Origin: Lamellibrachia columna
Lineage: Eukaryota; Annelida; Polychaeta; Sabellida; Siboglinidae
Length of the DNA: 64,000 bases
Direction of reading: 5' to 3'
NCBI GenBank assembly: GCA_963662155.1
Contig: OY759262.1
Location: 13,326,782 to 13,390,781 of the forward strand
Shown: positions 34,477-44,974 of the stretch, one piece after another
Layout of the letters: each line of letters opens with the position of its first letter
Position numbering within the stretch: position 1 is the stretch's first letter
The notes under the pieces: model-generated
Databases searched by the model: none
Told to the model about the DNA's origin: nothing
The model's input: only the letters and a program-made list of their open reading frames with translations
Translations under genes and position numbers: made by a program

Positions 34477-35668
34477 TTATATGCGCAGGTTACCCTTTTG
34501 TACCAGATGGAAGCAGGGACCATCGCACTGATCAGGGGTCAGGTCAAAACCGAAGAAGATGTAGCCGTGCCGGAAGTCGCTGCGAGTCAGACCGTTCCCC
34601 TCGTCCTGCCAAATCTTGCCGGTCGAGTTGAACAGACTCGTGTAGCTCCTGACGAAGAGGTTGTCTTCGAAATTGAGCTGGAAAGGTTTGGAGGGTATCT
34701 GTCGTCCGTCCACGTACACTGCGAGGAAGTTAATGTCGTTGTTCTTGGCGTGAAACGGATTCTTGTCGTACGCACCGTTGTACGCATCGTTATCGATGCA
34801 GCACAGCACCAGACGTTTCGGCAGGATGCCGAGGAACAGGTTCTCGTGCGTGTGCGACCGAGCGCCCTCGGGAATGGAGTACACCTTACAGTCGACGGAT
34901 CGCATCGGATACTTGAGCGTGCTCTGCTCGAGAGCCTTGATGTGAGCCATCTGCACGGTTGGATTCAGAGTGGCCTTCTTTGCGAACAAGGTGGCATTGA
35001 CGATGGTGATCTTGTAATCGGGGTTGACTCCGCCAGCCATAAGTGCAAACGCAGGCTTACTGCGCATGAGACGTATCTTGACATCGACGCCATTGATCAG
35101 GAATTTATCTTGCAGAAACAGATCCACTTGTAGACGACCCATCATGTCGACGACCCGACTCCGTAGGATGTTCGCTCGTCGAGCCACGAACCCTGCGTTA
35201 GCCGCGGGTCCGTCGTCTATCTCGACGGCATCCGTGCGAGTGGCCGTGCCCTTGTGCCACAGTTGACCCGTTAGCTGCGTGTCCTTGGCATCTGTGCCGT
35301 AACTCAGCAGCGTCTCTATGTAGGCACGATACGCGTACGTGTTGGTCGATGGGGTCACGAGCGTACCGTTCAGGTAGACGTCGACTTGACTGAACAGCGA
35401 ATGCAGCCAGTTATTCACTGGTCCCACGGGAAGGGCCAAGAGGAGGTCGTTCCCGTCGGCTCGCGTCACCTTCACCTGCACGTGTAGCATCGTGTTGGCG
35501 AGATCTAGGTAATCGTCTCCCGATCCTGGTATCAGGATTTATATCGGTCCACCCGAGTCCAGAGAAGCCATGGGCTGATGTTCTACTATGCGACTGTCGA
35601 CGATGCTGTTCTGAGTCGGGGGTACGGTAAAGATATCCAGTTCGCTCTTGACCCCCTCGCACGACTGT

Positions 35669-35685
<17 letters not shown>
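34477..35685 (-). pseudogene. Major capsid protein, double jelly-roll (P2)
   Basis: Start MTFVHRQSCEG at 35685, directly after the triplet expansion. The frame stops at TAA 35539-35541 where P1 has Glu (GPI-E-F). It is open again from MLHVQVKVTRADG (35490) through GPVNNWLHSLFSQVDVYLNG and FGFDLTPDQCDGPC to TAA at 34477. P3 has Glu there and about 40 further residues. Sequence and length otherwise match P1 and P3. Confidence 0.85.
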
Positions 35686-36121
<436 letters not shown>

Positions 36122-36153
36122 GGCGCTGTCTTAGTAGTCTTAGTAATTCATCT

Positions 36154-37041
36154 TCAGAACAGTCCGGTCCTACGCCGTCGAAAATGAAGCGTCACCGTCA
36201 CTCTACCGTACTCGAATGGTACGCGGCGTCCGGTGTCGTTTCTTATATCCACCTCGATCGAGTGGAATTGCGAGTACAACACAGGTACGTAGTGAATGTT
36301 AGTGAATCGATCGGATACCGTGGCGCCGTGACTTCCGCTAACCGAGAGGGCTCGCAACAAAGGAGCGAGACTGTCACCGACTATGCGAGACTCCACGACG
36401 TCTGTATAGACGTAGATGGTATCGAACCCTTAATCCATGTACACCACGTTTTCGGCCTCTTTACGATAGGTGTACGACCCGTCGGGAGTTTCTTCGGGTG
36501 GCAAAACCACGCTAGTCGACGGCGTGAGACCGATGTCCGTTCCACCTAGTCTCGGGTAAACGTGCGTGCGTGTCATGTCTGCTGCTGGTGGACTGCTGAC
36601 CACCGAAGGTTCGAATTCTAACATTCTTACCAGCGCGCTGTGGTACGGTATGGTGAACTCGGTGCTCGGTGTCATGTGCAGCGTCATTTTTTGAGTGATG
36701 GAACTGTAGCTCAATTTTGCCCGTGTCTTATCCGTCCACATACGACTCAGTCGCTTGTTGACATGATTCATCAATGCCACAGGACCTTTATAATATCCAG
36801 CACTTATCCTTGCACTCGGTGTTTCACCCACAGGTTCGTGCTCGCTGAGGAAGAACCAGATGTCGTCCACTCCGATGTTGTACCAAGTATGTGGGTACTG
36901 TATCTCTGCCAACCCACACTCCCACTCGCCAGTCAGATGGATACGTTGAGGCAAGTCCGTGATGTAATGAGCCAACGTATTGTCGGTATACATCTTCATG
37001 GAAGCGTTGCTAGGCAGCGTCAGGTAGAAATCATTCGTCAT
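36154..37041 (-). pseudogene. Penton-like minor capsid protein (P2)
   Basis: Start MTNDFYLTLPSNASM at 37041. It is open to a single TAA at 36430-36432 (P1 has Gln there) and then continues in the same frame (GFDTIYVYTD..., SFSI-type strand segments, RRRRTGLF) to 36154. Landmarks include GEWECGLAEIQYPHTWYN. It needs just one nonsense codon to explain its loss, so this is the least decayed penton copy here. Confidence 0.82.
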
Positions 37042-37310
37042 GACGTCTCAATGTGGGATTGGGCAACAGTTAAACCAACGAACTACTCAACAGGGCCGTC
37101 CACAGATTAGAATTCTCGTGACCTGTCGTCAGGTTGTAAATGCTTGTCAGGATGACCGTGTACAAGACGACGACCTGACACAGAAACACTATCTCCTTTC
37201 GAAGACACACGGTACCGAACAGACTCGCTCTGTGCGTCAGTACTGTCCTCTTCTTCTATGACGGTAGTGGTGGCGGCGGCGAAGTCCTCTGTCGTCGACT
37301 CATCTGTCAT
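37031..37310 (-). pseudogene. Single-pass membrane protein next to penton (P2)
   Basis: Start MTDESTTEDFAAATTTVIEEE at 37310. A frameshift occurs near 37210. The hydrophobic segment EIVFLCQVVVLYTVIL and the tail LWTALLSSSL follow in another frame, then TAA, and the remnant ends at 37031, overlapping the penton start. A TATA-like ctttata lies at about 37347-37353. Confidence 0.65.
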
Positions 37311-37347
37311 CGTCCGAATGAAGTGACGACAGACGCGCGGCTAGACT

Positions 37348-38397
37348 TTATAGCGAACGAGAGCCTTGGCATCGACCCAGCTTGGAGGGGTAGCCGTACC
37401 ATTTCACCAAAGCCTCCGTTCGTCTACCCACTTTGCGGCGCTGCAGTACCGATTCCACGCGGTACACTTTATCGACGGGTACCGACACCTTCTGCAGCTC
37501 TGGTTCGTAGAAGGCGCCGTCCAGCACTTCGCCGAGATCGTCGATCAATCGGTACACGGGTGGGTCGGAGAGGTGAACCTCGTGTATGGTGAACATCTCT
37601 TCGCTCCAATTCGCCATGTAGCCTTTTTCGAACAGTCTCTTGAAATTACTGATGCGCACGCGATTCGACATACGGAACTTGGGCACGCCCTTACCGTCGT
37701 GACCGTACAGACGCTGCCAAACCTCTTCTTGATTCTTTGCATTCACCTGTGACGGAGTCATGTCGATGCTGCGGTGGTGGGTGTTGTTGTACGAGTGCAC
37801 AAAGTCATGAAGGACGTCGATGAATCGCCACGTCTGGTGTTTCGTGAAGTATCGCCACATACGCGTCTTCAACGTTCTATTGAATCTTTTGACGATGCTC
37901 GCTTTCGTCTCCACGTTGTGAGTGGAGAAGTGGTGGATGCCGTACTACTTCAACAGAGCCTGAACGGACCGATTCAGAAATTCGAGTCCTTGATCTGTCT
38001 GCAACGTCTTTGGCCAGCCTTCAGTGAACGTGCTTTTCAGCGCCGTCACCAACGATGCTGCGGATTTGTTCTTCAGTGGAACGCACCAAGCCACTTTCTT
38101 GAAGAAGTCGATCACCGTGAGGAGAAAGGTCATACCGTCGTTGTCGGTTTTCAAATTCGACAGGTCGACGAGATCGGCCTGCCACTGCTGACGTGGACCT
38201 CCCACGACGACGCGTCGTCTCCCGAAATGACGTCTCGCCGGTTTGTGTAGGGTATAGGCGTCCTGTTCCGACAACCATTCTTCGACGATTTTCCTCGGCA
38301 CGCGCGTGACGCGTCGCAAGGCGTCGACACCTCCGTAACTTGACACCCTTTTCGGATCGAAGTAGATCCTCTTCAGTCGTTTATTCCTCGACGCCAT
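37348..38397 (-). pseudogene. Polinton integrase, rve core plus chromodomain (P2)
   Basis: Start MASRNKRLKRIYFDPKRV at 38397. QWQADLVDL and LQTDQGLEF keep the first two acidic residues, but the third reads ASIVKRFNRTLK (Lys where P1 has Glu). TAG at 37945-37947 splits the frame. The chromodomain reads YRVESVLQRRKVGR...LVKWYGYPSK and is then frameshifted by a small deletion near 37380. Inactive. Confidence 0.85.
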
Positions 38398-38524
38398 TAA
38401 AATATATCCGATGCGTTGACAGTGGTGATGACGTTGACTGCGTAGCACGGGTCTTGACGTAAAGCAGAACAGACACTACCACAACCACAACGATGACGAA
38501 GGACTGAAAGTCTAGTGAAACCAT
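38381..38524 (-). CDS. Small membrane protein overlapping the integrase start (P2)
   Basis: 47 codons from MVSLDFQSFVIVVVVVVSVLLYV. One strong hydrophobic helix near the N-terminus. Overlaps both the 40-residue microprotein upstream and the integrase start. P1 has a counterpart at 16634. Not recognised. Confidence 0.4.
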   Translation of the reverse strand: MVSLDFQSFVIVVVVVVSVLLYVKTRATQSTSSPLSTHRIYFNGVEE

Positions 38525-38634
38525 ATCTCAAATAGTATGAGATATCGAGCGATAGTGTCGGCGATCAAGTAAAGTCCACCGCAAAGTAGTGCAACGAAGA
38601 CGGAACGGTATGCGTCATGTGGATCGCTCGACAT
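38512..38634 (-). CDS. 40-residue membrane microprotein (P2)
   Basis: MSSDPHDAYRSVFVALLCGG, then LYLIADTIARYLILFEIW to TAG. Conserved with P1 at 14 or more positions, including DPxDAYRSV and GLYL. One predicted membrane segment. Too small for automatic ORF calls. Function unknown. Confidence 0.65.
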   Translation of the reverse strand: MSSDPHDAYRSVFVALLCGGLYLIADTIARYLILFEIWFH

Positions 38635-38673
38635 CGCATCGAACACTGTGCTATGGACGGGTACCGCACCGCC

Positions 38674-39481
38674 TTAAAAGTCGTCCCAACTAGTCAATGT
38701 CGTCAAAGTCTTGTGTCTTTTTCGTCGTTCTGAGGGTGGGGTGGGCATGGAATGTTCCATTCGACTACGTCGACGAGCGAGGGGTGTCCAACTGAGTGAT
38801 CTCCGTGCACTACTCGCACCAGCACGAGTTCGACGAGACGGAGTGGCTGTCGTCGTCGCCTGACGTATGTAGGCTCTCCTGGAGGCATTACCGATCAACT
38901 CCATGGGTAGGTTGATGGTACGGAGTTGTCGTGCGAATGGCTGCCATCCTATCGGATCGGTCTTTCTCTTACGCAACAGATCGTTCACGAGATCCACCAC
39001 GTTACTTCCGACAATCGGCACACCCTCGTGGATAAGTTCGCCACGTGCGGTCCACGCGATATCTCGTTTGAGATGCTCCATCAAACGTCTGGCTTTGATC
39101 TGCATGGTCTTGGGAACGGTGTCCACGACGTCGGCTTCTATTCCGCTACAAGGAGCTCCTACTGTTCCCTCCACCACAGGTCCCGACTCCACTCCCGTTC
39201 CTGACCCCGATGGTGCTGCTGCTGACATCGACTCGTTCAACGAGACCACGCGTACCGGTTCCTTGACGTGTTTATCGGACAAGGCGTTGTACCGCTGCAA
39301 CACCTGATTATACAATGTTACCTTGGTCCTATCGTCGAGGTCCTTTCTATCGAGGATGGTCATCATCTCGTCGTCGAGGGCTTGTACTTTCTTACATAGG
39401 GTATCTGTCGATAGTGGTGGTGGTGGTGCGCGAAGTGTGTCTAACAGTCGCGGATCCATCAAGACCATCTTGCGTGCATGT

Positions 39482-39486
<5 letters not shown>
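38674..39486 (-). CDS. Conserved Polinton protein, MEHARKM family (P2)
   Basis: Intact 270-codon frame. Helical N-terminus (MEHARKMVLMDPRLLDTL; DDEMMTILDRKDLDD), a Ser/Gly linker, conserved block PKTMQIKARRLMEHLKRDIAW and DLVNDLLRKRKTDPIGWQPF, and a basic C-terminus (RRSRMEHSMP...ERRKRHKT). The start codon directly follows a (GA)n tract that replaced the end of the upstream gene. Unknown function, probably virion or morphogenesis related from its place among capsid genes. Confidence 0.75.

Positions 39487-39546
<60 letters not shown>
39487..39546. repeat. (CT)30 microsatellite
   Basis: It exactly fills the space between the truncated MSDLVKRH gene and the MEHARKM start codon. Confidence 0.98.
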
Positions 39547-39549
<3 letters not shown>

Positions 39550-39746
39550 GTTCTGTATTTACTCAAACGTTGCCTCTGTAAATCGGACATGGGAATGTTA
39601 TTTTTTAATATGTTGTAAGCACACTCGGCCAGTGCACACAGCAGATCGGCATAGGCGATAGCGATGATGGCTCTTCTCAGTTTGGCGCTCTTGTATCTGT
39701 TCAGAGCCTGTATGCACAAAATGTGTCTCTTCACCAGGTCAGACAT
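39547..39746 (-). pseudogene. MSDLVKRH-family small protein, 3' truncated (P2)
   Basis: Start MSDLVKRHILCIQALNR at 39746. It keeps the N-terminal helical domain, then runs into the GA microsatellite, which would encode Arg-Glu repeats and continue into the next gene's frame. The basic linker and hydrophobic C-terminus seen in P1 are gone. Confidence 0.75.
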
Positions 39747-39783
39747 AGTGCGAATGAAGAGACGACCCACGCACTCGGTCTTT

Positions 39784-40416
39784 TTATACCTTCGGTAAGT
39801 ACACGTACTGAACACCGTGGTCTGGAAAGATGGCCGTGCGCAGTCGCATGTCTTCGGGTGTGTCCTGTTTGAGATCGACCGATAGATAACCGTACGGTAC
39901 CGACGTGGCGTCTTTAAAAGCCTCTTGTACGAACTTCGCGCGTCCCGGATACATCTGACGAGCCAAGTGCGACATCTGCGATGCGTCACGAGGATTCTTG
40001 AACACCACCATGTACTGAGAATTCAGACTGATGGTACGACTCTCCGTGTTTTTAGGGAACAAGTTCTGTACGAGATACAGCACCGGCATGTTCCTGTGAT
40101 GACTTTTTTTAGTGAACAAGGTCGTGACCCGTTCGTCCGTTTCCGCCATGAGATCGTCTGTGATGATGAGGTTCCTCGTTGTCGAATCGAGCATGCTCGC
40201 ACTCGGCAACCCTTCCTCGAACCGCACGTCGACTAAGTCCATCGCAGCGTAGGCCTCTTGCCATTCTCCGTAACACCACGTGATCCGTTCGGGAGGTGGA
40301 TCGATCATCGTAGCAGCGTGATACAGCATACGCGTCACGGAAGTACTTTTACCACATCCCGTCGGTCCGGCGACGATGCTCGTGAAAGGATGTTTCCATC
40401 GTACGTCCATGGTCAC
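39784..40416 (-). CDS. Genome-packaging ATPase, A32/FtsK-HerA type (P2)
   Basis: Intact 210-codon frame. Walker A SIVAGPTGCGKSTSV at residues ~12-26, Walker B NLIITDDLMAE at ~85, then LFPKNTESRTISLN and YMVVFKNPRDASQ. In this family the ATPase translocates element DNA into capsids. It starts MTMDVRWKH (or at the second Met, which matches P1). It precedes the MSDLVKRH gene, whose TATA box overlaps its 3' end. Confidence 0.92.
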   Translation of the reverse strand: MTMDVRWKHPFTSIVAGPTGCGKSTSVTRMLYHAATMIDPPPERITWCYGEWQEAYAAMDLVDVRFEEGLPSASMLDSTTRNLIITDDLMAETDERVTTLFTKKSHHRNMPVLYLVQNLFPKNTESRTISLNSQYMVVFKNPRDASQMSHLARQMYPGRAKFVQEAFKDATSVPYGYLSVDLKQDTPEDMRLRTAIFPDHGVQYVYLPKV

Positions 40417-40604
40417 TTATGAAAGACAAGTGTGCATCGCCTTTTCTACACGTCCTGTTTATATAGTCTATGGCTACTACTACTACTGATGACGCGCTTT
40501 CCGACTACAACAATCGTTTTAGATGTAGAATGCATAGACAACACAGCAGGTGATAATGTTCTTTGAAAGTTCGGGATCGTAACTCCAGCGGAATTTGGGA
40601 ACTC
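40417..40604. other. Junction of the polymerase deletion in P2
   Basis: Between the ATPase start and the truncated polymerase there is only a short spacer, with a TAC triplet run near 40475. In P1 the polymerase palm region (about 2.5 kb) occupies this place. Confidence 0.7.
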
Positions 40605-42220
40605 TCATGACAAGAACCAAAGCATCACCTCGAGACACTGATGTACGTGACGCGCAACCCATTGAACCTGGTCGCTGTCAGACGGAAGTTGTTCGGTGTC
40701 GAAATCAAAAGTGGCTCGGTACGGGTAGTACCGCAACGATTCGACCACTCGGATGTTCTCGTCGTCCAGTCGTTCGAATATCGACGGAGTCGGACGGTAC
40801 ACGCCTCCAGAAAAGACTCGACGCACATTTCCCGTACACGTGCTCTCGTGCTGACGTAACTTCCATGCGTGTGTCCACAACGAGTTGCATTTCCGACATC
40901 TGTACGAGTGACAATACATGCGCACATCCTGGATGAAGGAGAAATGTGTCTCGTGAAGGTTGAGGTAGAGCGTGGTAGGATATTTACAGACCGATCGCCG
41001 GACGAGTTCTGCAGTTGGCCGTTCGTCCTCCTCGTCCGGTTTGACGAGACTGTACACGCACACGTTCGTCTGGAACGTCGTCTCTACTCGATAGAGGTCT
41101 TTCATCGTGACCCCGGCAAATTGTTTCATGAGTACACCGTCTTGAGCGTAAGCTTTGTACAGCGTCTTCACTGCCGCTTCCAGTCGATTTTGATCGCCTC
41201 CTCGATGTAGGGCCAGACACCGGAAGAGACACAGGTTATCGCCTTACCTCTTGGAATGGATGGGTTCCTTTTCCAGACCTATGACGGCTTTGTTCTTCTT
41301 GATGTAGAATGGAAGAGGGATCATGTTTGCACATCCTATCGAATGATCGACGATGAGGTTGACGAAAAATGTGACATAGGTCACGAGTTCGCACACCCAA
41401 GCAGAATCCGGTCTTTGATTGATGGCCCACTGCAAGACGTCGGTTTCTCTGATGCGTTCGAGAAAGTCGTCAAAATCCTCGCTGTTGGTAATGAGACTGG
41501 GTTCGTCCAGGTATCGTCCACAGCAATTACACGAGGAGTGATAGTACTTGTATCGTCCCGTGTTCTTGTTCCTCAGAATGAACCCGTAACTGAGGTTAAT
41601 CTTGAAGGCGTTGGTCTGTTCCTGGTACATTTTCTTCAAAGGCATCTCTAGAACGGTCGTGTCTAGCGTGGTTAATCTGTAATCGTACCTGCACTGGAGA
41701 GGTCCCCTCGACACACGTGTCCTTATGGTCGACCAGTGCGCTCGAACGACATCTAGCAGTTCCGTCGACAGGTTGTCGGCGAAGGGAAGTCGAGCGGGTG
41801 GGTCGACGGGATCTTCGTCGGTAACTAGCGGGTGATGGGGTGTGGTGTCTTCCGCGTTTGATCTCTTCGGTGGTGGTGGTGGTGGTTCGATATACGTGTG
41901 TTTGGTCAGGTTGTGTCTGGTCAGGTTGTTGCGTCTATTGAAATTCCTTCCGCATTTCGTACACGTATATGCGGTGGTGGTCTTTTTTTAAGACGACATG
42001 CTGTTCTTACGTGATGCTGTAGATCATCCCATCTCCCAAACGTCGCATCACATTTACACGAGTATTTCGTTTTCTTTGCGAGGTCTCTAGGTGGTACCGA
42101 TGGTGCTATCGAATAAGAATGCTCGTTCACAGACGGTGTCGAATGACTCTCTAAGTGACGTCGTAGCTCTGCATACGTATCGAGTGCGAGTCCGCAGTGG
42201 CGACATAGATGACGTTTCAT
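40605..42220 (-). pseudogene. Family-B DNA polymerase, N-terminal half only (P2)
   Basis: Start MKRHLCRHCGLALDTYAELRR at 42220. C2H2-like fingers, a frameshift near 42000, the conserved domain (SRGPLQCRYDYRL... CNCCGRYLDEPS), a frameshift near 41240, then a segment through FAGVTMKDLYRVE, a fourth finger CRKCNSLWTHAWKLRQHESTC and the exonuclease start YRATFDFDTEQL (Exo I acidic pair). The frame stops at 40605. All polymerase motifs (A, B, C) are absent. P1 retains the palm but lacks this exonuclease segment. Confidence 0.85.
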
Positions 42221-42343
42221 GTTGCAGCTGACGCGTCTACAACTGACAGACATTGACTCTCGCTATAGCATATATACGATGGCGAATATTCAGGACCGTT
42301 CATTATTTATTAAATATTCGAAGGACCGTTCATTAATTCATAT

Positions 42344-42645
42344 GCGATCACCGCAGAGGGCACTACTATATCTATGCATGACCGTACGGTGGCGACATCG
42401 GACGGACTGCGATCACCGCAGAGGGCACCACTCTATCTATGCAGGGTGGCGACATCGAACGGACTGCGATCACCACAGGGGGCACCACTCTATCTATGCA
42501 GGACCGTACGGTGGCGACATCGAACGGACTGCGATCACCGGAGAGGGCACCACTCTATCTATGCAGGACCGTACGGTGGCGACATCGAACGGACTGCGAT
42601 CACCACAGGGGGCACCAGCAGGACCGTACGGTCTGTTCACCACCA
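42344..42645. repeat. Tandem array of about 65-bp units with CTCF-like cores
   Basis: Five units start at 42344, 42409, 42466, 42531 and 42596. Each begins gcgatcaccgcagagggcac or the variant gatcaccacagggggcacc, then tctatctatgca, accgtacggtggcgacatcg. The AGRGGGCACC core fits the CTCF consensus from SYAG on. The array lies just upstream of the P2 polymerase start. Confidence 0.8.
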
Positions 42646-42663
42646 TTCGTTAAACATGTGCGT

Positions 42664-42764
42664 ATGTATGTATGTATGTATGTATGTATGTATGTATGTA
42701 TGTATGTATGTATGTATGTATGTATGTATGTATGTATGTATGTATGTATGTATGTATGTATGTA
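42664..42764. repeat. (GTAT)n microsatellite
   Basis: About 25 tetranucleotide units. Confidence 0.98.
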
Positions 42765-42930
42765 TAATTCGAAGGATTCTTTATGAAGGCACGATAAAGA
42801 GTCTACGAAGGACCGTTCATTTCTACGATGACGACTACGGGATGAAGGACTGACAACACGCACCATACTTTTTTCATTTTTATTATGCTGTAATTATACA
42901 AATACGATTCGACTTATACATAATGATGAT

Positions 42931-43436
42931 GATAATGTCATGCTGGGTTTGCGGGTCTTTACGACCTCGACAGTGACCTCTAGCTTACGATCGGTTATCG
43001 ACACGGCAGAGGCTAGTAGATGATAATGTCATGCTGGGTTTGCGGGTCTTTACGACCTCGACAGTGACCTCTAGCTTACGATCGGTTATCGACACGGCAG
43101 AGGCTAGTAGATGAATAACTTGTGGGTTGTTAACCGCGACAGAGGTTACGTAGGTAATGTTAATGATGATAATGATTATAAGTCTTTTCCGCAGAGATGT
43201 ATATAACAACATAACAAAAAACAGTCTCGACTCGTTACCTTTTCAACTACAGTGGTTATATATAGAATGTTCATTTCTACAGTGGTTATATATTCAACTA
43301 TGAATGTTCATTTCTACAGTGGTTATATATTCAACTACGAATATATTCAACTATGAATGTTCATTTCTACAGTGGTTATATATTCAACTACGAATGTTCA
43401 TTTCAACAGTGGTTAATATATTCAACTACGAAATGT
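42931..43436. repeat. Direct 91-bp duplication and 37-bp tandem repeats in P2
   Basis: 42931-43021 and 43022-43112 are near-identical copies (gataatgtcatgctgggttt...), related to the palindrome arm of P1. From about 43250 to 43436 there are about five units of gttcatttctacagtggttatatattcaacta. No gene. Confidence 0.9.
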
Positions 43437-43882
43437 TCATTTCAACTGCGGCTCGATAAGCCGAATTTGACGTCGAATCTCCTTCTGCCACTCCAACGAT
43501 ATTATAGTGGCAGTGACGTCCTGACACATGTCATGAGTGATCGTCTCGAGAGACAAACGACTCCTTTGACATTCGAATATGATCTTGCGGCCCATGACCT
43601 TTTCAAAGATGACGTCACAGACATCCGGTGTCATGTCATCGTCTGGCGTGAATATTGCCTACTCTGGAGATGTTGATTCACGTTCCGTCGGCGGAGGCGA
43701 CTCGGGACTATCGTCTTCCGACCAAGTCGGCGGAAAGCCCATCGTGACTTCCGATGATGCTGGTGACACCCGACCTGATGTTTTTGTTTCACCGCCAATA
43801 GCCGTGAGATGTCACCGTCATCGTTCGACGCCGCTGCCGCTCTCTTGTAGGCCTTCTTTATACGACACAAACCTTCGCCACT
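43437..43882 (-). pseudogene. Early-locus exon U1, unknown protein (P2)
   Basis: Exon starts at 43882 after acceptor TTTCTGTTCAATAG, phase 0: SGEGLCRIKKAYKRAAAAS..., stop at 43631. The C-terminal part continues in a shifted frame (CDVIFEKVMGRKI... MCQDVTATIISLEWQKEI) to 43437 and aligns with P1. Function unknown. Confidence 0.6.
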
Positions 43883-43898
43883 CTATTGAACAGAAAGA

Positions 43899-44429
43899 TT
43901 AGTTCATACGTGCACCATATCGTTCAATTAACACCTCTCTCACCTTGTCTTTCACGCGTTCTCGCCACTGTATGGTCCCACACGTTGTGATTACTTCTAT
44001 ACTTAACCACCGCAAGACATGCATGATCGTAGCGGATGAGGGTATGTAATCATCGTTCTCTGAGTCTAAATTCATTATACGACTCACCTCATCGCACGCG
44101 TACTGGACAGCAGCGTTCTCTACAGCTATGTTAAATTTCTGTTCGATAACCATGGATTCGCCACGATCGACTACCCTATCTATTTTGCGCAGCGTCATCG
44201 TCATGTCCTCACCGCTGCTGCTGCTGCTGCTGCTGCTGTTTATGAATATAACATCGGGTCTATCCTCCTCCTCCTCGTCATCTGTTATCACGAGTGATGG
44301 CAATGAACAACTATCCGTCGAGGAAGAGGAGAATAAATCGTTGCTACTATTATCGTTTAACCATTTCCTCACCTTCGCTTTTCCGTCGACAACTCCACTG
44401 GATGTAGCAACAGCAGCAACAGCATCGTC
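43899..44429 (-). CDS. Early-locus exon U2, unknown protein (P2)
   Basis: 177 codons including the stop, in phase 0 from the conserved acceptor TTTGTTGACAG. DDAVAAVATSSG... KVRKWLND, acidic/Ser-rich middle (ITDDEEEEDRPD; a Ser run), then a conserved helical domain (VQYACDEVSRIMNLDSE, YIPSSATIMHVLRWLSIEV, QWRERVKDKVREVLIERYG). Same plan as P1 but without the premature stop. The exon has no ATG at its beginning, consistent with splicing from exon 44847-44903. Possibly regulatory, but this is not recognisable from sequence. Confidence 0.62.
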   Translation of the reverse strand, partial: DDAVAAVATSSGVVDGKAKVRKWLNDNSSNDLFSSSSTDSCSLPSLVITDDEEEEDRPDVIFINSSSSSSSSGEDMTMTLRKIDRVVDRGESMVIEQKFNIAVENAAVQYACDEVSRIMNLDSENDDYIPSSATIMHVLRWLSIEVITTCGTIQWRERVKDKVREVLIERYGARMN

Positions 44430-44441
44430 CTGTCAACAAAG

Positions 44442-44903
44442 TCACACCGTTATTACATCAATCTCTACCACATTGTAATTTACGTACTCTTTGGTCACGC
44501 GTTTCCTAATGATGACCATGACCTGACTGCCTCGCAGCATCGACATCGAATCGTAGCGTTCCTCGTCTGTCTCCAGAGCCACGTAATCGTTTGCGGTGAA
44601 CCCTAGAATTTTGACCGCGTTTTCGTCAAAACAGGTACACCAACATTCACTGCCATTACTGTCTACCATGAGGAGACGCAGAACGAATCTGTACACGCAT
44701 TCACGTTGGTGACCGTGCACTGGACAGACGTGATTGCTGACTTGTTTGGAGCATTTCAAACACGCTGCGTAAAAAACTTATTTATCTTGTACGCCGCATG
44801 CCGTTATGACTAACGGCTGTTTAAACACATAGCGGCCAGCGCTTACCTCGTGTTGCAGTTTCGTCAAAGTCATCTCGACATCGTTCTGTTGTGAGGCGGC
44901 CAT
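44442..44903 (-). pseudogene. RPA70-like zinc-ribbon OB-fold protein (P2)
   Basis: Start MAASQQNDVEMTLTKLQHE at 44903. A TAA near 44790 interrupts before the zinc-ribbon (CLKCSKQVSNHVCPVHGHQRE). The OB-fold part (VYRFVLRLLMVDSNGSECWCTCFDENAVKILGF) and the C-terminal strands continue to a stop at 44442. The ribbon spacing is C-x2-C-x7-C-x2-H. It is homologous to P1, which has an intact N-terminal part and a broken C-terminus. Probable single-strand DNA binding during element replication. Confidence 0.72.
44847..44903 (-). other. Shared first exon and donor of the early locus (P2)
   Basis: 19 codons, then donor GAG|GTAAGC (44846). Phase 0, as in P1. Acceptors used would be 44429 (U2) and 43882 (U1). 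Confidence 0.65.
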
Positions 44904-44950
44904 CTTCGTGTTCGGATAGAGTCAATCAGAACAATTGTAATACTCCTGCC

Positions 44951-44959
44951 TTTATATAG
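44951..44959 (-). promoter_or_regulatory. TATA box of the P2 early locus
   Basis: Minus strand GGACTATATAAAGGC, about 50 bp upstream of the early ATG. P1 has a related gcttataaagg at 32588-32598. Confidence 0.65.
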
Positions 44960-44974
44960 TCCTCCTGTCGACTG

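Noticed and set aside
34204..35133. 309-codon plus-strand frame
   Set aside because: Shadow of the P2 protease and capsid genes, equivalent to the shadow in P1.
42664..42764. Possible CRISPR-like regular array
   Set aside because: It is a plain GTAT microsatellite, and this is an animal genome.
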